A stretch of 64,000 nucleotides of DNA from Sphingorhabdus profundilacus (GTDB lineage: Bacteria; Pseudomonadota; Alphaproteobacteria; Sphingomonadales; Sphingomonadaceae), in the NCBI RefSeq assembly GCF_009769755.1, contig NZ_SDWJ01000002.1, positions 620,001 through 684,000 on the forward strand. The letters are read 5' to 3'. Each line of letters starts with the position of its first letter. The first letter of the stretch is position 1. Under the pieces are notes generated by a model. It did not search any database, was not told the origin of the DNA, and saw only the letters and a list, made by a program, of their open reading frames with translations. Shown here in pieces: positions 37,090 through 46,070 of this stretch. The position numbers were made by a program, and so were the translations under genes.

Positions 37090-37821
37090 TTAGCCGAATT
37101 CGCGGACCAGCCCTAAAACGGGTTCGGCCCATTCGGGGCGGCAGATCAGAAGGTCGGGCATATAGACGTCGGCCTGATTGTAGACGAGCGGGCTGCCGTC
37201 GACCCGGCTGATGTGCAGGCCATAAGCCGCTGCGACGGCTGCGGGCGCGCAGCTGTCCCACTCATATTGGCCGCCGGTGTGCAGATAAATTTCCGCCTCC
37301 CCGCGTACAACTGCCATTGCCTTCGCGCCTGCGCTGCCCATGGGTACGAGGTCGGCCCCGATTTTTTCGGCGACCGCCACGGCTTCGGCAGCAGGCCGGG
37401 TACGGCTAACCAACATCCGGGGTTTTACGGCCGCAGGGGGCAAGGGCCGGGGCTGATCTGTACGTAAGACCAGAGCAAGTCCAGGAAGCGCAACGGCGCC
37501 GATGGTTGGCACGCCGTCTATCGCAAGCGCTACATGCACGGCCCAATCGGTCCGTTCCTCTCCATATTCACGCGTGCCATCGACGGGATCAATGATCCAC
37601 ACGCGCGATCTGGACAGGCGATCGGCATTGTCCTTTTCTTCTTCGGACAATAATCCGTCATCGGGGCGCTGTTCGCGCAACGCGTGGCACAGGAACTGGT
37701 TCGCCGTCTGATCGCCTGCTTTGCCCAACGCTTTCAGGCTGAGCAAGCCAGAGGCCCGCACTTCGAGTAACAATCGCCCTGCAACGTCTGCCAGATGCGC
37801 TGCCAATTCGCTGTCATTCAT
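37090..37821 (-). CDS. cysQ: 3'(2'),5'-bisphosphate nucleotidase CysQ
   Basis: CysQ removes the 3' phosphate from PAP, the by-product of PAPS use, and so keeps sulfate assimilation running. The inositol-monophosphatase fold is recognised by LLSEEEKDN (first metal site), WIIDPVDGTREY (second), and GGQYEWDSCAPAAVA near residue 190. I start at ATG 37821 (MNDSELAAHLADVAG), eight bases after the cysNC stop; four codons upstream are possible. It is the third gene of cysD-cysNC-cysQ. Confidence 0.93.
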   Translation of the reverse strand: MNDSELAAHLADVAGRLLLEVRASGLLSLKALGKAGDQTANQFLCHALREQRPDDGLLSEEEKDNADRLSRSRVWIIDPVDGTREYGEERTDWAVHVALAIDGVPTIGAVALPGLALVLRTDQPRPLPPAAVKPRMLVSRTRPAAEAVAVAEKIGADLVPMGSAGAKAMAVVRGEAEIYLHTGGQYEWDSCAPAAVAAAYGLHISRVDGSPLVYNQADVYMPDLLICRPEWAEPVLGLVREFG

Positions 37822-37829
37822 CTCCAACC

Positions 37830-39746
37830 TCACTTCAGGGGCATCAGGAGACGGATGATATGCTCGGCGGCATCTGCCGCTGTCATCTCGACTGTATTGA
37901 CGCGAATTTCAGGATTGAACGGTGCCTCATAGGGGCTGTCGATACCAGTGAAATTCTTCAGTGCGCCGCTCCGCGCCTTTTTGTAGAGGCCCTTCACGTC
38001 CCGTTCTTCGGCAACCTCAAGCGGCGTGTCGACGAAGATTTCGACAAACTCGCCTTCGGGCATCATGGCGCGGACCATGTCGCGTTCGGCGCGGAAAGGT
38101 GAGATGAATGCCGTCAGGACGATAAGTCCTGCGTCGGTCATCAACTTCGCCACTTCGCCAACGCGCCGGATATTTTCAATCCGGTCAGCTTCTGTGAAGC
38201 CCAGATCCTTGTTCAAACCATGACGCACATTGTCGCCATCCAAAAGGAAGGTGTGGCGGTTCATCAGGTTCAGACGTTTTTCAACTTCATTGGCGATGGT
38301 CGATTTGCCTGAACCCGACAGGCCGGTGAACCATAGCACACGGGGCTTCTGGTTTTTCAGATTGGCATGTTCCTCGCGGCCGATGTCGGTTGCTTGCCAA
38401 TGCACATTCTGTGCGCGGCGCAAGCTGAAGTGCAGCATGCCTGCACCCACCGTGCGGTTGGTGATCTTGTCGATCAGGATGAACCCGCCCAGCGCACGGC
38501 TGTCGGTATAAGGTTCAAAAACGATGGGCTTGTCGGTGGCAAGCTCGGCAACCCCGATAGCATTCAGTTCAAGTGTCTTTGCGGCCAGATGCTCCATCGT
38601 GTTCACATTGACGGTATATTTGGGCTGCTGCACCGTTGCCGATACAATCTGGGTGCCCAGTTTCAACCAATAGGATCGCCCTACATGCAGGGGGTCATCA
38701 TCCATCCAGACAATCGTGGTTTCAAACTGGTCAGATACTTCAGGCGGATTGTCGGCCACGGAAATGACATTGCCGCGCGAACAATCGACTTCATCGGCAA
38801 AGCAGATGGTGACGGATTGCCCCGCAACGGCTTCGTCCAGATCGCCGTCGAGAGTAACGACCCTGGTCACCGTGGATGTCTTGCCCGACGGCAGGACGCG
38901 AACCGCGTCGCCCGGCTTGACCGAGCCGGTGGAGATCAAACCGGAAAAACCGCGGAAGTCGAGATTGGGGCGGTTCACCCATTGCACCGGCATCCGGAAT
39001 GCCTTGCTTTGGTCTTGCTGGTTGTTCAACTCGACGGTTTCCAGATACTCCATCAAAGTCGCACCATGATACCATGCCGTGTTTTCCGAACGCGACGTTA
39101 TGTTGTCGCCGGCCAGGCCCGAAATGGGGATGCAGGTGAAATTTTCGTCGATGCCCGCTTCGCGCACAAAGGCGCGGAAATCCTCGCAAATGGCGTTATA
39201 ACGGTCCTGATCATAGCCGATGAGGTCCATCTTGTTGACCGCCAGCACGATGTTCTTCACACCGATCAGGTGCGCGAGATAAGCATGGCGGCGCGTCTGC
39301 ACGATGATGCCCTTGCGTGCATCGACCAGCAGAATCGCGAGATCGGCGGTGGATGCGCCTGTCACCATGTTGCGCGTATATTGTTCGTGGCCCGGGCAAT
39401 CGGCTACGATGAACTTGCGCTTTTCGGTGGCAAAGAAGCGATAGGCGACATCGATAGTGATGCCCTGTTCCCGCTCGGCGGCAAGGCCGTCGACCAGCAG
39501 GGCAAAATCGATTTCTTGGCCCTGGGTGCCGACACGCTTGCTGTCGGCCTGTAACGCTTCCAACTGATCTTCAAAGATCATCTTGGAGTCGTAAAGCAGC
39601 CGTCCGATCAGGGTTGATTTGCCGTCATCGACACTGCCGCAGGTAATGAACCGCAGCAGGCTTTTATGCTGGTGCGTTTCCAGATAGGCGTCGATATCCT
39701 CTGCGATGAGGGCGTCGGTCTTGTAGATGGTATCTGCGTCCGACAT
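37830..39746 (-). CDS. cysNC: Sulfate adenylyltransferase large subunit fused to APS kinase
   Basis: The 638-residue protein joins two enzymes. Residues 1-440 are the GTPase subunit of ATP sulfurylase, with [21 protein letters not shown] and NKMDL. From about residue 460 the APS kinase domain follows: [18 protein letters not shown] as P-loop, [16 protein letters not shown] and [10 protein letters not shown]. Together with CysD it converts sulfate to APS and then PAPS. Its ATG overlaps the cysD stop. The fusion is common in alphaproteobacteria. Confidence 0.97.
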   Translation of the reverse strand: MSDADTIYKTDALIAEDIDAYLETHQHKSLLRFITCGSVDDGKSTLIGRLLYDSKMIFEDQLEALQADSKRVGTQGQEIDFALLVDGLAAEREQGITIDVAYRFFATEKRKFIVADCPGHEQYTRNMVTGASTADLAILLVDARKGIIVQTRRHAYLAHLIGVKNIVLAVNKMDLIGYDQDRYNAICEDFRAFVREAGIDENFTCIPISGLAGDNITSRSENTAWYHGATLMEYLETVELNNQQDQSKAFRMPVQWVNRPNLDFRGFSGLISTGSVKPGDAVRVLPSGKTSTVTRVVTLDGDLDEAVAGQSVTICFADEVDCSRGNVISVADNPPEVSDQFETTIVWMDDDPLHVGRSYWLKLGTQIVSATVQQPKYTVNVNTMEHLAAKTLELNAIGVAELATDKPIVFEPYTDSRALGGFILIDKITNRTVGAGMLHFSLRRAQNVHWQATDIGREEHANLKNQKPRVLWFTGLSGSGKSTIANEVEKRLNLMNRHTFLLDGDNVRHGLNKDLGFTEADRIENIRRVGEVAKLMTDAGLIVLTAFISPFRAERDMVRAMMPEGEFVEIFVDTPLEVAEERDVKGLYKKARSGALKNFTGIDSPYEAPFNPEIRVNTVEMTAADAAEHIIRLLMPLK

Positions 39747-40660
39747 CAGAAATAACCTTCCTGCTTTTTCTTTTCCATACTGGCGTCGCCGCCATCCTTG
39801 TCGATGACCCGGCCCTGACGTTCGGACGTGGTGGTCAACAGCATTTCCTGAATAACTTCAGGCAAGGTTTTCGCATCGCTCTCAACCGCGCCGGTCAACG
39901 GGAAGCAGCCCAAGGTGCGGAAACGGATCGAGCGTTCGGTTATTTCAGGGCGTTTGCCCATCACCCGTTCCAGCCGTTCAATATCGTCAGCCATGAACAA
40001 TTGGCCCTGATATTCAAAGGTCGGTCGTTTCGCGCTGAAATAGAGCGGGACAATCGGGATGTTGTTCAGATGGATATATTGCCAGATGTCCAGCTCGGTC
40101 CAGTTGGAGATGGGGAAAATCCGGATACTTTCGCCCTTGGTCTTGCGGGCATTGTAAAGATTCCACAATTCGGGCCGCTGGTTCTTGGGGTCCCAGCCGT
40201 GCGTCGCTGTGCGGAACGAGAATATGCGTTCCTTGGCGCGGCTTTTTTCCTCGTCACGCCGCGCTCCGCCAAAGGCGGCATCAAATCCAAATTGATCTAG
40301 CGCCATTTTCAAACCCTGTGTCTTCCACATGTCGGTGTGCAATGGACCATGGTCGAACGGGTTGATGCCCCGATCCTTAGCGTCCTGATTTTGATAGACG
40401 AGCAACTCCATGCCGCTCTCTTTGGCCATTTGGTCGCGCATCTTGTACATTTCCTGAAATTTCCAGGTCGTATCGACATGCAGCAGCGGAAAAGGCGGAG
40501 GCGAAGGATAAAAAGCCTTGCGCGCAAGATGCAGCATCACCGCGCTGTCCTTACCAACCGAATAGAGCATCACCGGCCTTTCGGATTCAGCGACAACCTC
40601 GCGCATGATGTGAATGCTCTCGGCTTCCAGTCGTTCCAAATGGGTCAATATGCGGGCCAT
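39746..40660 (-). CDS. cysD: Sulfate adenylyltransferase subunit 2
   Basis: CysD is the catalytic ATP pyrophosphatase-type subunit that forms APS from ATP and sulfate. The protein (304 residues) has the modified P-loop [18 protein letters not shown] near residue 34, then [14 protein letters not shown] and the [17 protein letters not shown] segment near 155. It is the first gene of the operon and overlaps cysNC by one base. The promoter region 40661-40749 is shared with a divergent LuxR-type regulator and contains a 16-base palindrome. Confidence 0.97.
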   Translation of the reverse strand: MARILTHLERLEAESIHIMREVVAESERPVMLYSVGKDSAVMLHLARKAFYPSPPPFPLLHVDTTWKFQEMYKMRDQMAKESGMELLVYQNQDAKDRGINPFDHGPLHTDMWKTQGLKMALDQFGFDAAFGGARRDEEKSRAKERIFSFRTATHGWDPKNQRPELWNLYNARKTKGESIRIFPISNWTELDIWQYIHLNNIPIVPLYFSAKRPTFEYQGQLFMADDIERLERVMGKRPEITERSIRFRTLGCFPLTGAVESDAKTLPEVIQEMLLTTTSERQGRVIDKDGGDASMEKKKQEGYF

Positions 40661-40720
40661 CGCTATACAAGCTCCTTAATCTGTTGCCGAATCACTTACC
40701 GTAGACATGCAGGGCTTGAA

Positions 40721-40736
40721 CCTCCCAAATGGGAGG
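40721..40736. promoter_or_regulatory. Palindromic operator candidate between cysD and LuxR gene
   Basis: CCTCCCAAATGGGAGG is a palindrome with six-base arms and a central AAAT, placed in the 89-base gap between the divergent cysD and regulator genes. Its GGGAGG arm may also act as the regulator's ribosome binding site, 14 bases before the ATG at 40750. Autoregulation or control of sulfate assimilation by the LuxR-type protein is inference. Confidence 0.4.
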
Positions 40737-40749
40737 ATATAAGCACCGG

Positions 40750-41841
40750 ATGCGAACCGACGATGACAGCCTGTTGCAATCACTTTACGAGGGGATGTTC
40801 GAAGCGCCCCTATGGGATGGATTTCTTAACAAGTTACTTGCCAAAACCGGCTCCGATGCGGTGAAATTGCTCTTTCAGCCTTCCGATGAGGAACGCATCA
40901 TCGAACTGTCGGCGGGAAACGCCGTGGTGCTTGAAGAAAGAATGCTACCGGAGGGTGGCCGGCGAATCGGGGACGCAATTGCGTTCCGGTCCATGCGTCC
41001 CAACCGCGTCTATGCACAAGAGGAGTTGCTGGACCTTGCCGAAGCAAAGCGTCCCGATATCCCTTCACTCACCGGCAGTTCAGCACCTCTCAAACAGCTG
41101 CGCGCGGTCCGGGTGACTGAGACTGGCGGACTTGACCTATGGCTCCTATGTTCGGGCGGGAAAAACATTGGTTCGGCCACCAGCGCATTGCTGGCTGCCC
41201 TTGCCCCGCATCTGCAGATTGCCTTGCGGAGCCATGCGGCGCTTGAACGCGAACGATTCCGCTCTTCAATAACGGGGCAGGCTTTTGACCGGCTGAAAAT
41301 GGGATGGTTGTCGCTGGATACCGGATGCCATATCATTGATGCGACCGACAATCTGGATCAACTGTTTCAATGGGGCAGCGTTCTGCGCCGCGGCCGCTAT
41401 GATCGGCTGGTTCCCGCATCTCCCTCTATAGACCGCGCTTTGACCTCGCTGGTGAAAAGCTTCGCCGCCAACAGCGATGCGCGGCCACAGGCTTTTAACC
41501 TTAGCAAGGACCCTTGGGTCGAAATGCTGGTCACCCCCCATCAAAGCCAGAATTTTGCAGGCAGCCGGACGCCCGTTGCCATTGTCTATATCAGTGGCGA
41601 CCGCCGCTCACAGGCTGACCGGTGCGACCAGCTGGTCGACCTTTTCGGACTTTTACCCAGCGAAGCGCGGCTGGCGTGGATGCTGGCCCAAGCGACCAGC
41701 ATATCGGAGGCAGCCGATGCTTTGGGACTGACCGTGGAGACCGCACGCAACTATTCCAAGAAAATATATGCCAAGACCGGTGCTCGGGGCCATGCGGAAT
41801 TGGTGCGGATCATTCTGACCAGTGTTCTGGCGATCAGCTAG
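40750..41841 (+). CDS. LuxR-family HTH regulator
   Basis: The 363-residue protein has no recognisable sensor name in its first 290 residues, which resemble a PAS/GAF-like region with central helices. The C-terminal 65 residues are a LuxR-type helix-turn-helix: LLPSEARLAWMLAQATSISEAADALGLTVETARNYSKKIYAKTGARGHAELV, with TVETARNYSKKIYAKTG as recognition helix and dimer helix (positions about 325-345). It is divergent from cysDNCQ and could regulate it. The ATG at 40729 is an alternative start. The TAG stop opens the large repeat. Confidence 0.82.
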   Translation: MRTDDDSLLQSLYEGMFEAPLWDGFLNKLLAKTGSDAVKLLFQPSDEERIIELSAGNAVVLEERMLPEGGRRIGDAIAFRSMRPNRVYAQEELLDLAEAKRPDIPSLTGSSAPLKQLRAVRVTETGGLDLWLLCSGGKNIGSATSALLAALAPHLQIALRSHAALERERFRSSITGQAFDRLKMGWLSLDTGCHIIDATDNLDQLFQWGSVLRRGRYDRLVPASPSIDRALTSLVKSFAANSDARPQAFNLSKDPWVEMLVTPHQSQNFAGSRTPVAIVYISGDRRSQADRCDQLVDLFGLLPSEARLAWMLAQATSISEAADALGLTVETARNYSKKIYAKTGARGHAELVRIILTSVLAIS

Positions 41842-42103
41842 GGTCAGGACCACTTAAAACCACTTGCGAGGCGTCAAAATGGCGAAGAGATCGGGCCAAA
41901 ATGCGCGCCGTCAGGCAGTTACTCTGCCTGCAAGCGTATTTTGGTTCGAGATCGAAGCCATTTTGACGTCTGAAGGATTTGACCCATTTTGCCCATCGCT
42001 GCGTCAGAAAGCCTTGAGATATATCTATATCCCTGCGGCTTCCTTCCTTGCCCTGTGCAAAATGGCCTCAAACCTCGCAAGTGCATTTAAGTGGTCCTGA
42101 CCC
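41841..42103. repeat. Large nested palindromic element, copy 1
   Basis: The outer arms 41841-41858 and 42086-42103 are an exact 18-base inverted repeat beginning GGGTCAGGACCACTTAAA. A second arm pair, CACTTGCGAGG (41861-41871) and CCTCGCAAGTG (42073-42083), continues the stem after a two-base mismatch. Inside, a core at about 41871-41996 contains its own hairpin (CGTCAAAATGGC at 41872 with GCCATTTTGACG at 41957, CCAAAAT with ATTTTGG, and CAGGCAG with CTGCCTG at the tip). The core is nearly identical to 57644-57770. The remaining 41997-42072 has another pair, CCATTTTGC and GCAAAATGG. No protein is encoded. Confidence 0.85.
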
Positions 42104-42116
42104 TAGGTCAGGACCC
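42104..42116. repeat. Solo TAGGTCAGGACCC motif beside large element
   Basis: This motif directly abuts the right end of the 41841-42103 element and repeats its terminal sequence in direct orientation relative to the left end, like a target duplication or a second end. Confidence 0.5.
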
Positions 42117-42165
42117 TCATTGCCGCAATTACGATTTTGCTTGTGACTCGCGAAAAACGATATAA

Positions 42166-42179
42166 ATATGATATCATAT
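42166..42179. promoter_or_regulatory. ATATGATATCATAT palindrome before SPFH operon
   Basis: This perfect 14-base palindrome lies about 17 bases upstream of the SPFH gene start and next to its GGGAGG binding site. Its position is right for an operator bound by the ribbon-helix-helix protein encoded by the second gene. It may also include the -10 region. Confidence 0.5.
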
Positions 42180-42195
42180 TAAATGGGAGGTTTTG

Positions 42196-43101
42196 ATGTC
42201 TGAAGAAATTACAAGTTTGAATGCAAGCCGCGAAGCTCGGGCAGGTGGTTTTAGCGGTTATCTCGCCCTTTTGCTGATGCTGGCTTTTCTGGCTTATGCA
42301 CTTTGGGCTTTGGTCGGGGTGATTGAACGTGGCGACTACGCCACACCCTCGGACTTTATAGGACTGACCTGCTCGCTTTTCAGTTTCTTCCTGCTGTCCG
42401 CAGGCTTTTATATGATCCAGCCCAATCAGGGTGTCGCGATTACGCTATTTGGCGCATATAAAGGCACTGACCGCAACGAAGGGCTTCGCTGGGTCTGGCC
42501 GTGGATGGGCAAGGCGAAGATTTCGCTGCGCGCCAACAACCTGATCTCGGAAAAGATCAAGGTCAATGATCTGCGCGGCAATCCGATCGAGATGGCGGCG
42601 CAAGTGGTCTGGCGCGTGACCGATACGGCGCAGGCGCTATTCGATGTCGATGATTATAAAGCTTTCGTGCTCGCGCAGATCGAAGCTGCGGTGCGGACGA
42701 TTGGCGCGCGTTACCCTTATGATGATTTCACCCATCAGGAGGTCACCTTGCGCGGTAATCATGATCAAGTGGGGGGCGAATTGCGCGCCGAGTTGATGGA
42801 GAGATTGGCGGTAGCTGGAATCACCGTAGATGAATGTGGCTTCACCCATCTTGCCTATGCACAGGAAATTGCGGGGGCAATGCTGCGCCGCCAACAAGCC
42901 GAAGCCGTCGTGGCAGCGCGCAAGACATTGGTCGAAGGTGCCGTAGGAATGGTGGAAATGGCGCTCGAAATGCTGTCGGCTAAAAATGTTGTTGAGCTGG
43001 ATGATGAACGGCGCGCCGCGATGGTATCCAACCTCATGGTCGTCCTGTGCGGTGAACGCGATACACAGCCGGTCGTAAACACCGGCTCGTTATACAGCTG
43101 A
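42196..43101 (+). CDS. SPFH-domain (stomatin/prohibitin-like) membrane protein
   Basis: The 301-residue protein starts with two hydrophobic segments (about residues 19-40 and 53-75), then the SPFH domain: [41 protein letters not shown], a [18 protein letters not shown] segment and the C-terminal helical part [26 protein letters not shown] proteins assemble into ring-like membrane scaffolds. The ATG at 42196 follows GGGAGGTTTTG. It is the first gene of a three-gene run with a ribbon-helix-helix protein and a small membrane protein. Confidence 0.92.
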   Translation: MSEEITSLNASREARAGGFSGYLALLLMLAFLAYALWALVGVIERGDYATPSDFIGLTCSLFSFFLLSAGFYMIQPNQGVAITLFGAYKGTDRNEGLRWVWPWMGKAKISLRANNLISEKIKVNDLRGNPIEMAAQVVWRVTDTAQALFDVDDYKAFVLAQIEAAVRTIGARYPYDDFTHQEVTLRGNHDQVGGELRAELMERLAVAGITVDECGFTHLAYAQEIAGAMLRRQQAEAVVAARKTLVEGAVGMVEMALEMLSAKNVVELDDERRAAMVSNLMVVLCGERDTQPVVNTGSLYS

Positions 43102-43111
43102 GGAACTTAGA

Positions 43112-43321
43112 TTGGGCGTTCCAACCAAAAAGGCCTTTCCGCTCCGTCTCGATCCTGCGCTTTTCGCAGCGATCGAGCGGGTCGCGACAGCCGAATTCCG
43201 GAGCGCTAATTCCGAGATTGAGGTTTTGTTACGCGAGGCGCTCGCCAGGCGCGGTATCAAGGTTGGGGTAAGCCAAGCGCCCAAGCGCGGGCGTCCACCC
43301 AAAGAAGCAGGTTCAAACTAG
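43112..43321 (+). CDS. Arc-like ribbon-helix-helix protein
   Basis: This 69-residue basic protein begins with TTG (GAGGAA seven bases upstream). The pattern KKAFPLRLDPALFAAIERVATAEFRSANSEIEVLLREAL is a typical ribbon-helix-helix: one strand with alternating residues, then two helices. The C-terminal tail PKRGRPPKE is an AT-hook-like GRP motif. It probably dimerises and binds the palindrome upstream of the SPFH gene. Such small RHH genes are often found next to SPFH genes. Confidence 0.82.
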   Translation: MGVPTKKAFPLRLDPALFAAIERVATAEFRSANSEIEVLLREALARRGIKVGVSQAPKRGRPPKEAGSN

Positions 43322-43354
43322 CTCGCGTTTAACAGGTGGCAATTTGCACCGAAA

Positions 43355-43639
43355 ATGACGGATTTGGATGAAAGGCTGAAGAAAATGATGCACCATTTCA
43401 TGGAAAAAGGCCCATGGTTCCGGGCAAAGCGTTTTGGATATGGCGCTGGGCTGCCATTCAAATGGCAGGGATGGGTTCTCTTGCTCTCTCATATGGCGTT
43501 TATCCTGGGTATCGCCGCGTTTCTGGCGGAGCGCCCGCTCGTCATGTTACCCTTGTTTCTCGCGGTCGCGCTTGGACCAATGCCAATATATGCCGCCCGC
43601 ACCGAGGGTGGATGGAAGTGGCGCAATGGCAAAGATTGA
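43355..43639 (+). CDS. Small membrane protein of SPFH operon
   Basis: A 94-residue protein with two hydrophobic helices (about residues 38-58 and 62-78) preceded by a charged N-terminus MTDLDERLKKMMHHF. The function is unknown. It follows the ribbon-helix-helix gene by 33 bases on the same strand and ends 17 bases before the convergent carboxylase gene. Membership of the SPFH operon suggests a role at the same membrane site. Confidence 0.65.
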   Translation: MTDLDERLKKMMHHFMEKGPWFRAKRFGYGAGLPFKWQGWVLLLSHMAFILGIAAFLAERPLVMLPLFLAVALGPMPIYAARTEGGWKWRNGKD

Positions 43640-43656
43640 CCTCGCCATTTAGGTCA

Positions 43657-45177
43657 TCACGCACCTAATCGTCGCCACGCCAAGTCCGCAAATTCGCACA
43701 GCAAGGGCCGTGTGTCGCGCGGATCTATAATGTCCTCGACATTGAATTTCTCTGCGGTGCGGAACGGAGATGTCACGGCGTCGAGCCGCGCCTTGATTTC
43801 CGCAAGCCTGGCGGCCGGGTCCGCAGAGGCGGCTATTTCGGATTTATACGCCGCCTCCAATCCGCCCGCAATGGGGAGGCTTCCCCAATCACCCGACGGC
43901 CAGGCAAAGCGGTACTGGAAACGCTCCCCGTTCGACATCGCGCTCCCCGCAATACCATAAGCGCGGCGGATGATGACCGATGCCCAGGGTATCCTCGCCT
44001 TGTAGACCGCGTTCATGGCCTCCACGCCATAGCGGATGGTGCCGGTACGCTCGGCCTCCAGCCCGATCATGAAGCCGGGATTGTCGACCAGATGGACCAC
44101 CGGCAGGCGAAACCGTTCGGCAAGTTCGACGAAGCGCTTCACCTTCTGGCTCGTCAGCGCCTCCCAAGATCCACCAAGATAGGTCGGGTCGGAGGCGAGC
44201 ACGGCGACCGGCCATCCATCCAATCGGGCAAAGGCGGTAATCGCTGCGCGGCCCCAGCGTTTGCCCATTTCAAAGACGCTGTGCGCGTCGAACACCGCGT
44301 TCATCACCGCGCGCATCGAGTAGACCTGCCTGTCGTCGCGCGGGACGATGGACAGCAGTTTCTCGTCACGCCGTTCTACCGGATCGATGCTGACCGTCCG
44401 CTCGGCCAACCGGTCGACTGACGACGGCAGGTAGGACAGAAAGCGGCGGGCAACGGCAAAGGCCTCCTCCTCGCTCGCCACTTCTTCGTCGACGACGCCA
44501 TTGCGGGTATGAATTTCAGAGCCGCCCAGCTCCTCCTTGGACAGCGCTTCGCCGATCTGGGCTGCGACGACCGGTCCGGCGGCGAACAATTGGGACAGGC
44601 CTTTGACCATGATGGAATAATGGCTCGCAACCGTGCGCGCCGCGCCCATGCCGGCCGTGGGGCCCAGCGCCAGCGCGACGACAGGTACGGTTTCCAGATT
44701 GGTGACAATATCCTCCCACCCCGGGGTAACCGGCACATAGGTGAAGCCCATATCCTCAAGGCTTTTGACCGACCCTCCACCTCCCGTGCCATCGATCATG
44801 CGGATCAGGGGCAAGCGCATTTCGTGCGCCATTTTTTCGGCCTGCACGAACTTGCGGTGCAAAGCCGCATCCGCCGCCCCGCCGCGCACAGTGAAGTCGT
44901 CTGCGGTTGCCACGATAGGCTGTCCGTCTATCCGTCCTCGTCCAAAGATGAAGTTGGAGGCGGCAAAGTCGATCAGTTCGCCTGCTTCATCATAGCTGCC
45001 TCGTCCGGCGATCTTGCCGATCTCGCGAAAACTGCCGGCATCGAGCAACCGCCGGATCCGCTCGCGGGCATCGAGTTTGCCCTGCCCATGCTGACGGGCC
45101 ACCTTCTCTGCGCCGCCCATATTCTCGGCCAGACTCTCCCTTCGACGGATATCTTCGACGTCTTTTTCCCAGCTCAT
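43657..45177 (-). CDS. Acyl-CoA carboxylase, carboxyltransferase (beta) subunit
   Basis: The 506-residue protein is a biotin-dependent carboxyltransferase of the PCCB/MCCB family, which moves carboxyl from biotin to an acyl-CoA. The N-terminal half has KLDARERIRRLLDAGSF, TVRGGAADAALHRKF and GTGGGGSV (oxyanion loop), and the C-terminal half LVDNPGFMIGLEAERTG and RAYGIAGSAMSNG. The biotin carboxylase and carrier subunit are not in the window. Residues around GTGGGGSVKSLEDMG differ from canonical propionyl enzymes, so the acyl group cannot be named. The S1/P1 nuclease gene precedes it by ten bases on the same strand. Confidence 0.88.
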   Translation of the reverse strand: MSWEKDVEDIRRRESLAENMGGAEKVARQHGQGKLDARERIRRLLDAGSFREIGKIAGRGSYDEAGELIDFAASNFIFGRGRIDGQPIVATADDFTVRGGAADAALHRKFVQAEKMAHEMRLPLIRMIDGTGGGGSVKSLEDMGFTYVPVTPGWEDIVTNLETVPVVALALGPTAGMGAARTVASHYSIMVKGLSQLFAAGPVVAAQIGEALSKEELGGSEIHTRNGVVDEEVASEEEAFAVARRFLSYLPSSVDRLAERTVSIDPVERRDEKLLSIVPRDDRQVYSMRAVMNAVFDAHSVFEMGKRWGRAAITAFARLDGWPVAVLASDPTYLGGSWEALTSQKVKRFVELAERFRLPVVHLVDNPGFMIGLEAERTGTIRYGVEAMNAVYKARIPWASVIIRRAYGIAGSAMSNGERFQYRFAWPSGDWGSLPIAGGLEAAYKSEIAASADPAARLAEIKARLDAVTSPFRTAEKFNVEDIIDPRDTRPLLCEFADLAWRRLGA

Positions 45178-45187
45178 GCTGTGTCCT

Positions 45188-46024
45188 TTAATTCAAAGCA
45201 TTTTCAAGCAACCGCGCCAAACGCAATCCGCCCCGTTCCACTTGCCGGCGTAACGCAGCGCGCGATGCGGCGACATCGGCTTCGTCGATTGTCACCGGCG
45301 TTAAAGGCTTTGGGCCGCAAGGATCGCCATCGATCGCGCGACGATAGGCAATGTCGCGCGATATGATCCAGTTTTCTTCGCTCCAGTCGCGCGTTGTGCC
45401 CGCAGCCATCGCCGCCGCTTCATCGACCGGGAAACGCCGGACGATGGCAGGTGCGGCGGACAGGGCGCGATCGGCGAGCAGGCCATCCCATACCGAATGG
45501 AGATTATAGCCCGGCATGACACCATAATTGGCCTTCAGGTCATTGCCGCCCCGGTCTTCATGGTCACCGGCATGCAATGGCTGGTGCAGGTCGCCGACAA
45601 AATGAACGAGAAAGGCAAGAGCCTCCAGACGAACATGGGCAGGTAAGGTCCGGTTTTTGAGAAGTGCAACATGGCGGTCAATCTGCGCCGAAACACAATT
45701 GCCATCCGCGCATGCACTTTTGAGGTCGAACGGCTTGCAGATATCGACATTCTGGTAGTGCCAGCTGTTGGTATAGCCCCATCGCACCCGGTCACCCTTA
45801 ATACAGTCCGCCCAAACGCTTACATCACTTATGTTGCGTAAAGGGCATTTGGGCGTCCCCAATAAAGGCGCGGCGCGCAACAGTCGCTGCACTGCGCCAC
45901 GCGCTTTTACCGATATATTGGTTTCGGCTATTCGGGCCACTGTTTCATGCCCATATTCCCAATAAGCCTGCGCTGGGGCGAACGGGATGATCAGGACCAA
46001 CAGAGCAGAGACAAGACGGTTCAT
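45188..46024 (-). CDS. Secreted S1/P1-type nuclease
   Basis: S1/P1 nucleases are trinuclear zinc enzymes that degrade single-stranded nucleic acid and remove 3' phosphates. The signal peptide MNRLVSALLVLIIPFAPAQA is followed directly by YWEYGHETVARIAE, giving the N-terminal Trp and the first His. Later metal ligands appear in DVSVWAD, SWHYQNVDI, HFVGDLHQPLHAGDHEDRGGNDLK and NLHSVWD. At 278 residues it has the family length. It is probably periplasmic or secreted and used to recover nucleotides and phosphate. Confidence 0.93.
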   Translation of the reverse strand: MNRLVSALLVLIIPFAPAQAYWEYGHETVARIAETNISVKARGAVQRLLRAAPLLGTPKCPLRNISDVSVWADCIKGDRVRWGYTNSWHYQNVDICKPFDLKSACADGNCVSAQIDRHVALLKNRTLPAHVRLEALAFLVHFVGDLHQPLHAGDHEDRGGNDLKANYGVMPGYNLHSVWDGLLADRALSAAPAIVRRFPVDEAAAMAAGTTRDWSEENWIISRDIAYRRAIDGDPCGPKPLTPVTIDEADVAASRAALRRQVERGGLRLARLLENALN

Positions 46025-46070
46025 ATGCGTTGCTAAAGCCGTGCTTGCCCGAAAAGGAAAGCGCTATCCT

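Noticed and set aside
38367-39554. 395-residue plus-strand open frame
   Set aside because: It lies fully antisense to cysNC, whose domains are certain; no family resemblance and no ribosome site.
44509-45366. 285-residue plus-strand open frame
   Set aside because: Antisense to the carboxyltransferase gene, crossing into the nuclease gene, with no recognisable domain.
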